Assembly (NCBI GenBank): GCA_031281515.1
Contig: JAITFF010000060.1
Span: 1-8,739 of the forward strand
Reading direction: 5' to 3'
Length of the DNA: 8,739 nucleotides
DNA from: Holosporales bacterium
Lineage (GTDB): Bacteria > Pseudomonadota > Alphaproteobacteria > RUG11792
The position numbers and the translations under genes are program-made. Below, piece by piece: positions 1-6,090 of this stretch. Each line of letters opens with the position of its first letter. The first letter of the stretch is position 1. The notes under the pieces are model-generated. The model saw only the letters and a program-made list of their open reading frames with translations. It was not told where the DNA came from and did not search any database.

Positions 1-1
1 C

Positions 2-724
2 CTCGCCTACCCTTACCCATCCTACGCACCAACTGACATCGCCGCCGCCGACATCTCATTCGCAGTCACTAAACAACGAGCTGCCCCACAAACCCTACAA
101 GAAGAATCCATGACAACCAACTCCAGGCACCATTTCACATCATTCTATTACCCAGAGAGGATCACGTCGCACAATCGAGATGAAGTGATCGAAAAATGGA
201 AAGCGAAACTAGACCAGGAACTAGGGGGGACAGCAACCGAGGAAAAACACGCATTTGATTTCACAATAGTCGTTGACTCGACCTCCCATGGATATCTACT
301 AGCCATCGGCGAAACTCCAGTCCTCCAGGAGGCCAGCCCAGATAGGGAAACAGGGCCTCATTACGTACCGATCGAACCAGCTAACGAGGATAGACACGAC
401 TCAGGAGGAAGTAGAACTGGCTCACGACGTCCCTCCGACGCAGCGGATGACGACGCCCCCCCCCCCGCGGATGCGTCACCCTACACAGCCGATATAAGAT
501 CCAAGTTGGGCTGGATAACCGGCAAAGGCGGGGGGCAAAAACTTAGTGCGCCAGCAGGATTGACGGCCTCCGAGGAGCAAGCTTACCTAACGGAGCTCAA
601 GGAGGCAATCAGGGGCTTATATGAAGGGCCCAACAGGCCAGCACACCTCCCTGCGACGCTAGTCCTAGTCACCAAAACCCAGGGGCAGAAATTTATAGTA
701 AAGTTGGGGAAAATCCAAAACTGA
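2..724 (+). CDS. Unrecognised hydrophilic protein, 5' end outside window
   Basis: The reading frame is open from base 2 to the TGA at 722-724 (240 visible codons). The first ATG, at 110, has no convincing Shine-Dalgarno and is preceded by 36 open codons, so the true start probably lies upstream of the window. A start at 110 would give 204 residues. I do not recognise a family. Counting from the ATG, residues about 30-75 look like a small folded segment with alternating hydrophobics. Residues about 75-125 are a low-complexity Asp/Ser/Arg/Pro linker, and residues about 128-204 look folded again, ending in a Lys-rich strand. No signal peptide or membrane segment is visible in what remains. The linker contains an uninterrupted run of 11 C (456-466), read as Ala-Pro-Pro-Pro. 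The gene is C-rich and uses CTA, AGG and CCA freely, unlike tolB downstream. Coding confidence is good; function is unknown. Confidence 0.7.
   Translation, partial: LAYPYPSYAPTDIAAADISFAVTKQRAAPQTLQEESMTTNSRHHFTSFYYPERITSHNRDEVIEKWKAKLDQELGGTATEEKHAFDFTIVVDSTSHGYLLAIGETPVLQEASPDRETGPHYVPIEPANEDRHDSGGSRTGSRRPSDAADDDAPPPADASPYTADIRSKLGWITGKGGGQKLSAPAGLTASEEQAYLTELKEAIRGLYEGPNRPAHLPATLVLVTKTQGQKFIVKLGKIQN
456..466 (+). repeat. Poly-C tract (11 C) inside a CDS
   Basis: Eleven consecutive C residues lie inside the open frame of the first gene, in a Pro-rich linker. The frame is intact on both sides at this length. Gain or loss of one C would shift the frame, so the tract could act as a slippage switch, or could simply be an error-prone homopolymer. 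Confidence 0.9.
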
Positions 725-739
725 ACCACACCTCAAATC

Positions 740-766
740 CCCCCCCTTTCCCCTAAAAGGAGGGGG
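740..766 (+). other. G/C-rich hairpin downstream of first gene
   Basis: The run 740-749 (CCCCCCCTTT) pairs with 756-766 (AAAGG, a bulged A761, then GGGGG), giving a 10-bp stem with a 6-nt loop. It starts 15 nt after the stop codon of the first gene. No U-tract follows directly, so it is more likely a 3' mRNA-stabilising hairpin or an auxiliary to the strong terminator 30 nt further on than a terminator by itself. Confidence 0.5.
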
Positions 767-796
767 AGGGGCCTTCTAGGGTTTTAGAGGATAGCT

Positions 797-835
797 CGGA
801 GCGGCGCAGGTGTGATGCGCCCTCCGGCTTTTTTT
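797..835 (+). terminator. Strong intrinsic (Rho-independent) terminator
   Basis: CGGAG (797-801), a bulged C802 and GGCGCA (803-808) pair with TGCGCC (816-821) and CTCCG (822-826) around the 7-nt loop GGTGTGA. Two bases later comes a run of seven T (829-835). This is a textbook intrinsic terminator on the + strand. It closes the transcript of the first gene and separates it from tolB. Confidence 0.9.
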
Positions 836-887
836 GTTTCTCATTGGCTATTCGTTTTTATTGTATGTGTTCATCCTAAGGGTAAGA

Positions 888-893
888 TATAAT
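888..893 (+). promoter_or_regulatory. Probable -10 element for tolB
   Basis: A perfect TATAAT sits at 888-893, downstream of the terminator and 35 nt before the tolB ATG, predicting an RNA leader of about 29 nt. No good -35 hexamer lies at 16-18 nt; TTGTAT at 861-866 is too far (21 nt). The context AGATATAAT recurs in front of the response-regulator gene. Confidence 0.5.
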
Positions 894-928
894 ACGGGAT
901 CGTTACCTGTTCCTGTAATTAAAGCCAA

Positions 929-2302
929 ATGTTTTTATTTAGAGTTTTATTGTTCATATTTTTCGCGATGAATAGCGTCGTATATGCCCTTAAAATCGAA
1001 ATAAAAAGTGGGCAGGTTAAGCCCGATCCGATAGCAATCGTAGATTTTTATGATGATGGTGGGGACGATTCCCAGGATGGGTCCGAGCTATGCGATATAA
1101 TAAAGTCGGACTTGGAGCTATCTGGGCTTTTTGTTCCAATCGATAGCAATGTATTCTTAGAAACCAAGAAAGATCTGGCGATGCGCGGTCCAAATCTGAA
1201 GAACTGGGGAGTTCTGAATGCGAGGTTCCTCGTTCACGGCAAGGTGGTATCCAGGTTTGGGAATATCACGGTAACCTTCAAGTTAATTGACGTCGTCACG
1301 GGGGACGTGATGCTTTCCATCGAGGTCAAGGGTACTAAATCGAATTTCAGGAAACTTGCTCACTCTATAGCTGATTATATATATAAACGAATTACCAATG
1401 AAGATGGGTATTTCGGGACTAACATAGTTTATGTCGAAACGGCCTACAATAAGGTGAGCTCGAAACGTAGGACGAGGCTGATCAAAATAGATCAGGATGG
1501 GCAAGATCCGAGACCTCTGACGGATGGGAGTGAACTAGTAGTTACGCCGAGGTATTCGGGTGATGGAAATATGATAGCCTATATAGCGTACAATGATCGC
1601 GGGAATGGAGCCCTCGGAAAATCGGCCCAGGTATATATCCTCGATTTAAGCTCCGGAGCCAGAAGACTGATGATCAACGAGTCACTCATGAAAAATTTGA
1701 TCAAAAAAAATCACGGTAATCCAGTCCAGATGACGTATGCTCCGAGATTTTCTCCGAATGGAGAAGAGGCCGTCTGCGCCATAATTATCGACGGTAAGTC
1801 AGCGATTTATAAAATAAACTTTGTCGATAACAAATTGATTCAATTGACACAGCATGAGGGCATCGATACTTCTCCGTGTTTTTCTCCGGATGGTAAACAG
1901 ATCGTCTTTACATCGAACAGGGCCGGGAAGGAGGCGATTTATTTGATGAATACCGATGGCTCCGATCAGAAAAAAATCAGCTCTGGGGATGGAAAATATT
2001 CGCAACCCGTTTGGTCACCGCGTGGAGATCTGATCGTTTTCTCAAAACAGAAGGGTGGACTATTTTTCATAGTAGTAATGAAGACGGATGGATCTGGGGA
2101 ACGTTCGATTACGAGCGGATATTTAGTGGAGGCACCATGTTGGTCTTCGAATGGAAGATATATCGTGTATTCGGGGCAGTCTGGGCCAGGTGCTAAGAAT
2201 GTAATCAGTATCGTTGATCTCACTGGGCTCCACATTCGTCAAATCGAAACTCATGGGGACGGTTCTTATCCGGCGTGGTCTCCATCCGTAGCCTCACCGT
2301 AG
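929..2302 (+). CDS. tolB: Tol-Pal system protein TolB
   Basis: This is the periplasmic TolB of the Tol-Pal envelope system, which in the known family binds Pal and helps keep the outer membrane attached during division. Residues 1-20 form a signal peptide, with a likely cut after VYA. Residues about 30-150 match the TolB N-terminal domain, including the stretch ending ITNEDGYFGTNIVYVE that leads into the propeller. Residues about 165-455 are WD40/PD40-like propeller blades, with repeats of the type FSPDGKQIVFTSN, WSPRGDLIVFS and a final YPAWSP. At 457 aa it is slightly longer than E. coli TolB, partly through a Lys/Asn-rich insert near residue 255. ATG 929 is the first start after an in-frame TAA at 920 and gives the complete signal peptide; its SD is poor. 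The usual tolQRA and pal neighbours are absent from the window, and nuoH overlaps its 3' end. Confidence 0.95.
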   Translation: MFLFRVLLFIFFAMNSVVYALKIEIKSGQVKPDPIAIVDFYDDGGDDSQDGSELCDIIKSDLELSGLFVPIDSNVFLETKKDLAMRGPNLKNWGVLNARFLVHGKVVSRFGNITVTFKLIDVVTGDVMLSIEVKGTKSNFRKLAHSIADYIYKRITNEDGYFGTNIVYVETAYNKVSSKRRTRLIKIDQDGQDPRPLTDGSELVVTPRYSGDGNMIAYIAYNDRGNGALGKSAQVYILDLSSGARRLMINESLMKNLIKKNHGNPVQMTYAPRFSPNGEEAVCAIIIDGKSAIYKINFVDNKLIQLTQHEGIDTSPCFSPDGKQIVFTSNRAGKEAIYLMNTDGSDQKKISSGDGKYSQPVWSPRGDLIVFSKQKGGLFFIVVMKTDGSGERSITSGYLVEAPCWSSNGRYIVYSGQSGPGAKNVISIVDLTGLHIRQIETHGDGSYPAWSPSVASP

Positions 2303-3201
2303 TCGGTTTATTTATGATGTTTTTTTTGATCTCTTGTGCGATTTTTTTTACGATCTGTCTTGCCTGCGCAGCCTATTTATCCCTGTTCGAAAGGAAGCTG
2401 ATTGGGTGGATTCAACTAAGGTTGGGGCCGGATCAGTGCGGGGTTTGCGGTATCGGGCAGCCGATTGCCGATGCCTTGAAACTTCTGTTTAAGAGGTCGG
2501 CTCTAGATGGCCACTCCAAACCGGCGATTTTCGCTATTTGCTTAATGTTCACGACGACCCTCATCCAGTTATCCATTATTCCATTTTTCGGGGACTTCGT
2601 TTTATGGCGAGCCGAGTATAGCCTCATTCTCATCCTCCTCCTACATTCCATCATCGTCTTTTGCGAGATCATGATAGGAACGGCCTCCCATTCGAAATTC
2701 GGAGTTATCGGAGGAACGAGGGCATACCTGCAACACATCGGCTCATACATTCCATTCGTGTTATCGATAGCTTGTATAATCCTTGCCACCGATTCTACTG
2801 ATCTTTCGATGGTGCCAAAAATCGCCGAAAATCTTCGGTGGATTTTATTGAAGATTCCGCTATTCGTCGTTTTCTTTATCACGATACTCATCGTTGCCAA
2901 CAAAATACCGTTCGATTTCCCGGAGGCCGAATCTGAGATCGTTTCTGGGGCATACGTCGAATATGGAGGAATATTGTTCGGATTAATCTATCTCTCCGAT
3001 TATCTGAATCTGATATTCTATTCTGCACTGATTTCGACGGTATTTTTTGGGCGTTTCGTGATCCCTGGAACGATCGGCGTAATATCAATCATAATCCTGA
3101 TCAGGGCTATACTTCCACGATACCGCCAGGACAAAATGATTAAGATAGCATGGAAGATTCTATCACCGCTTTTGTTTGTTTGTATGATGTTTTTGATCTG
3201 A
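2275..3201 (+). CDS. nuoH: Divergent NADH-quinone oxidoreductase subunit H (NuoH/ND1 family)
   Basis: An integral membrane protein with about eight hydrophobic helices and clear ND1/NuoH landmarks: FERKLIGWIQLRLGP (residues 38-52), PIADALKLLFK (63-73), ASHSKFGVIGGTRA (137-150), PFDFPEAESEIVSG (212-225), VEYGG (228-232) and LPRYRQDK (280-287). In complex I this subunit forms part of the quinone chamber and the start of the proton path. It has 308 aa, a little shorter than typical. Two normally conserved acidic positions are lost: the SYE motif reads SYI (residue 159), and the Glu before NR-x-PFD is Val207, with the Arg changed to Lys210. The GTG at 2275 overlaps tolB by 28 nt and gives a normal distance to the FER motif; ATG 2314 or 2317 are alternatives. 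No SD is obvious, so translational coupling to tolB is likely. No other nuo gene is adjacent. Confidence 0.88.
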   Translation: MVSIRSLTVVGLFMMFFLISCAIFFTICLACAAYLSLFERKLIGWIQLRLGPDQCGVCGIGQPIADALKLLFKRSALDGHSKPAIFAICLMFTTTLIQLSIIPFFGDFVLWRAEYSLILILLLHSIIVFCEIMIGTASHSKFGVIGGTRAYLQHIGSYIPFVLSIACIILATDSTDLSMVPKIAENLRWILLKIPLFVVFFITILIVANKIPFDFPEAESEIVSGAYVEYGGILFGLIYLSDYLNLIFYSALISTVFFGRFVIPGTIGVISIIILIRAILPRYRQDKMIKIAWKILSPLLFVCMMFLI

Positions 3202-3231
3202 GTAAGATTATTGCGTCCTCGTGCTCACATA

Positions 3232-3259
3232 TTGATATTTTGTTTCAAAATCATATTGT
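3232..3259 (+). promoter_or_regulatory. Possible promoter of the secretin gene
   Basis: TTGATA (3232-3237) is followed after 16 nt by TATTGT (3254-3259); an alternative -10, TGTAAT at 3257-3262, has a 19-nt spacer. It lies in the A/T-rich 115-nt gap after nuoH, about 60 nt before the secretin start. No terminator was seen between nuoH and this site. Confidence 0.4.
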
Positions 3260-3301
3260 AATACACTGAAGTTGCGCCGCGTTTCACCATTCTGAGTTTT
3301 T

Positions 3302-3308
3302 GGAAGGA
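3302..3308 (+). promoter_or_regulatory. Shine-Dalgarno of the secretin gene
   Basis: GGAAGGA lies 8 nt before ATG 3317. It supports that start over the in-frame GTG at codon 9. Confidence 0.7.
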
Positions 3309-3316
3309 AACACGGT

Positions 3317-4972
3317 ATGGGGAGTTACGGGAGGAATCTAGTGTTAAAAATCAGCCTGTCTATGGCTTTAATGTCTGTATTATTCGCATCCTGTGACCGG
3401 CTCGTCGAGAAGAAATATATGTCGTCCGGCGTGACGGGCGATGCTGTTCAGGATATGACGAGCCCAGTAGAAGATGAAATAGAGGCGGCTGATCAGAATC
3501 AACTGGAAGAGCAAAAAATCGCGATTCCGGAAATATTGAAGCAGGAGGTTTCACTTGCTTTGAATGAAAAATTATCGGTGCGCTCCGTTTTGTGCGAAAC
3601 CGCAAAGCAATTGAATATCGATTTTCAGATAGATCCCGGAATTGATGCTAGGCTCATTTTCCGTGCCAATAAAAAGCCGTTTATAGAGGTTTTGGATGCT
3701 ATTTGCGATACAGCAGATTTACGATATACCATCAAAGATGGCTTCGTCAGAGTCATGAAGGATGTACCATATACCGCAACGTACAGCATCCAGTTCCTCA
3801 ATTTATCTCGAGATAGTGAAAATAAGATTTCGATAGCTACAGAAGTATCATCTACTCCATCGGAACTCTCCGAAAAGGCTGGGAAGGGGGCGTCCGATAG
3901 TTCTGTAACGGTCGTCGCGAAGAGTGACTTTTGGTCAGAATTGGATGCCGGTATCAAGATAATTATCGGGTGTCGCAAAGATGATGGATCCTCTAACTAT
4001 TCCATTAATAAACAATCCGGTATCATAACAGTTCATGCGAATTCTAAAATTCAAAAGCAAGTCGCAAATTATATCGAAAAGGTCAAGGAGGCCACGCTCA
4101 GTCAGGTTTTGATCGAAGCAAAGATAGTCGAGGTAGTCCTAAAGAACGAATATCGGCGCGGGATAGATTGGGATCTCGTTAGCAGAAGAAGTAGGATTAA
4201 GACAGATTTTGGTGCGATGAGTGCGAGCGGATTGGGCAATCAATTAGCTCACGGATCGCCCGTCACATTTTCATACAGAACAGGTGGCTCCGAAAACGGG
4301 ATGCCATCGATTTTGAAAGCTCTCGAGGAATTCGGCTCAACTCGGATGATATCAAATCCAAGAATCACGGCGATGAACAATCAGGCAGCTGTTTTAAAGG
4401 TTGCACAGAACTACGTATATTTCAAATTGAATTATGACAAGACATACCCAAGCTCTGATTCAACACGCGAGGGAATTGCTGTTTCTAGCGATATTAAAAC
4501 CGTTCCGATAGGGCTTGTTATGTTTGTTCAGCCGTCAATAGATGTCGAAAATAGCGCGGTTACTCTGTTTCTGCGTCCCACGATTACGAAGCTTGCTAGT
4601 TCCGTCAACGATCCGGCCGTCGATATAGCGATTAGGTCGATCGATACCGACAATAAGAGCGAGTATAAGCCATCGGAGATTCCGGTTACGGAAGTAAGAG
4701 AAGTAACGTCTGTCCTGAAGTTAAATGACGGAGAAATAGCTGTTCTCGGAGGATTTATGGAGGTTAGATCATCGAAAAATAAATCCGGAATTCCTGTGGT
4801 TCATGATATTCCCATAGCCGGTGAGATTGCCGGCTCATACGGAATGGGGGACGTAGTGGTAGAGCTCGTGATTCTGATTAAGGTCAAAATCGTCAAAAAG
4901 AACAAACATTTAACGGCGGCAGATATAAGGCTGCAGAGGTTTGTCCCAGATCCAAGGCCTTTCTACCTTTGA
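3317..4972 (+). CDS. Secretin lipoprotein, MshL/PilN-like (type IV pilus or type II secretion)
   Basis: An outer-membrane secretin, the ring through which a pilus or secreted substrate passes. Residues 1-25 are a signal peptide ending FAS, before Cys26 in a plausible lipobox, so it is probably lipidated like BfpB and PilN secretins. Residues about 30-70 are a charged linker. Residues about 74-150 resemble the secretin/TonB short N-terminal (N0) domain. Residues about 155-265 match the MshL-type N domain, with INKQSGIITV at 230-239. Residues about 262-528 form the secretin barrel domain: QVLIEAKIVEV (263-273), RMISNPRITAMNNQAA (343-358), VPIGLVMFVQPSID (396-409) and DGEIAVLGGF (471-480) leading to IPVVHDIPIAGE. 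The length, 551 aa, is normal. Asp27 follows the lipidated Cys, which in E. coli would retain a lipoprotein in the inner membrane. A GspF-family gene lies downstream; no pilotin or ATPase is visible. The exact system type is uncertain. Confidence 0.9.
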   Translation: MGSYGRNLVLKISLSMALMSVLFASCDRLVEKKYMSSGVTGDAVQDMTSPVEDEIEAADQNQLEEQKIAIPEILKQEVSLALNEKLSVRSVLCETAKQLNIDFQIDPGIDARLIFRANKKPFIEVLDAICDTADLRYTIKDGFVRVMKDVPYTATYSIQFLNLSRDSENKISIATEVSSTPSELSEKAGKGASDSSVTVVAKSDFWSELDAGIKIIIGCRKDDGSSNYSINKQSGIITVHANSKIQKQVANYIEKVKEATLSQVLIEAKIVEVVLKNEYRRGIDWDLVSRRSRIKTDFGAMSASGLGNQLAHGSPVTFSYRTGGSENGMPSILKALEEFGSTRMISNPRITAMNNQAAVLKVAQNYVYFKLNYDKTYPSSDSTREGIAVSSDIKTVPIGLVMFVQPSIDVENSAVTLFLRPTITKLASSVNDPAVDIAIRSIDTDNKSEYKPSEIPVTEVREVTSVLKLNDGEIAVLGGFMEVRSSKNKSGIPVVHDIPIAGEIAGSYGMGDVVVELVILIKVKIVKKNKHLTAADIRLQRFVPDPRPFYL

Positions 4973-5041
4973 CTCGACCTATTAGATAAATCTTAATAAC
5001 TTTCTGGTAGAAAAGTATATAACTGATTGGGGCTACAAGAT

Positions 5042-5077
5042 ATGAAATCAAAATTCACTAGCCATAAGCTGTACTGA
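5042..5077 (+). other. Possible 11-codon leader ORF
   Basis: An ATG at 5042 opens an 11-residue frame (MKSKFTSHKLY) whose TGA at 5075-5077 overlaps the SD of the next gene (GAGGA, 5076-5080). The layout would allow translational coupling, but the ATG has only a weak SD and a frame this short can arise by chance. Confidence 0.15.
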
Positions 5078-5088
5078 GGAAAGACCAG

Positions 5089-5706
5089 GTGAACAAATAT
5101 TTATCAGTACTATTGACGGTACTAGTGATAGGTAGTGTTACACCCCGGGCAGAGGACCAGGCAAGACTCGTCCTGGCAGCCGCTGGTCCCCTGAATATCG
5201 GGGATTTCCGAAAGTTGCTGGTCCTTTGCCCAAGCTGGCCGGAGGATTTCACGGTCACAGAGAGTGAAAGGGTATTTAACGAAGGAGTGCAAGCGGCTGA
5301 ACGAATACTATTGAAAGGCTCACAAAACCCTCACCCTTTACCGCTCGTCCCCCTCCCCGATCCTGATACTCAGTATTTGAGTTACTCCAAGCCAATATCA
5401 AACATCTTACCCCAGGGAGTATATTCCGAATATCCTCCAATTCCGAACGGATGGCATGGGGCTTTTGCTCCAGGGACCGCTTATCACCAAACGCTATGGA
5501 TTATCGGATATAACATCCGAGCAGCTGGCATCAATGAAGTATTGGCAGGGCTCGCCGTTAGGCTCCCAGACGCGCCATCAGCTCGAAATCAGTTCCTTGG
5601 ACTCGTAAGAGTAGCATCGGGCCCAGCCGTGGCATGCGGTGTAGCGCTGGCAACTGGCGCTGTTGCGACATACATCATGATGAAATACTTAGGTAAGAAC
5701 TACTAG
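5089..5706 (+). CDS. Unrecognised exported protein with C-terminal hydrophobic segment
   Basis: A protein of 205 residues starting at GTG 5089, with GAGGA 8 nt upstream as SD. Residues 1-21 form a signal peptide (hydrophobic core LSVLLTVLVIG, cut probably near PRA). Residues about 25-75 look helical. Residues about 80-130 are Pro/Tyr-rich and likely extended, with runs such as PLPLVPLPDPD. Residues about 132-172 are mixed, and residues about 176-198 are a Gly/Ala-rich hydrophobic stretch that could span a membrane, before a short basic tail. I do not recognise a family. It sits 116 nt after the secretin and 21 nt before the next secreted-protein gene, so the pair may be cotranscribed and may serve the secretin machine as substrate, pilotin-like helper or surface component; this rests only on position and signal peptide. 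Its codon use is more C/G-rich than the secretin gene. Confidence 0.75.
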   Translation: MNKYLSVLLTVLVIGSVTPRAEDQARLVLAAAGPLNIGDFRKLLVLCPSWPEDFTVTESERVFNEGVQAAERILLKGSQNPHPLPLVPLPDPDTQYLSYSKPISNILPQGVYSEYPPIPNGWHGAFAPGTAYHQTLWIIGYNIRAAGINEVLAGLAVRLPDAPSARNQFLGLVRVASGPAVACGVALATGAVATYIMMKYLGKNY

Positions 5707-5715
5707 ATAATTTAA

Positions 5716-5724
5716 AAGGAGAGG
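5716..5724 (+). promoter_or_regulatory. Shine-Dalgarno of the Gly/Pro-rich secreted protein gene
   Basis: AAGGAGAGG, in the 21-nt gap after the upstream stop codon, precedes ATG 5728 closely (last base 3 nt away, the GGAG core about 6 nt). It fixes this start and supports real translation of the frame. Confidence 0.75.
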
Positions 5725-5727
5725 AAA

Positions 5728-6090
5728 ATGCTGAAACAGGTAAGATTGACCACGGTAAATCTGATCATCGGGGCGTTAATACCGCTCATCTTGCTAATTC
5801 CCCAAAATAGTCTAGCCAGTGCTAAGGGCGTTCCAGGAGGTAGCCTGGATGGTGCCCCCAAAGCATCAAGAGAAGTCCACCCAGATTCACCCCAAGTAAA
5901 TGAACATGACCAAACCCCTCGTATCTTCCAAACTGGAACAGTTGGCAATCCATTCGCTCCGTCCGCGGATCCAGACTTAGACGACACAGGGAGTAGTGGG
6001 CCTGTTGGTCTTTCAGGGCTTCCACCACAGGGTTCGGCAGGGCAGGTGGAGAGGCGGCCCGATGAGACAGTTTTCACCAGACGGGGGTAG
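5728..6090 (+). CDS. Gly/Pro-rich secreted protein, in-frame part ending at TAG
   Basis: A frame of 120 residues with a strong SD. Residues 1-32 form a signal peptide with a long hydrophobic core (LIIGALIPLILLI) and a likely cut after SLASA. The rest is hydrophilic, predicted disordered and rich in Gly, Pro, Ser and Asp. The frame ends CGG-GGG-TAG at 6082-6090. Immediately after, the +1 frame continues open to 6562 with the same Gly/Pro/Arg-rich style and clear internal repeats (next entry), so this is probably only the first half of a protein of about 277 residues. The break could be a one-base indel in the GGGGG run (fixed mutation or sequence error), phase variation, or programmed +1 frameshifting at GGG-TAG. 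No known family is recognised. It follows another signal-peptide gene by 21 nt, probably in one operon. Confidence 0.65.
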   Translation: MLKQVRLTTVNLIIGALIPLILLIPQNSLASAKGVPGGSLDGAPKASREVHPDSPQVNEHDQTPRIFQTGTVGNPFAPSADPDLDDTGSSGPVGLSGLPPQGSAGQVERRPDETVFTRRG

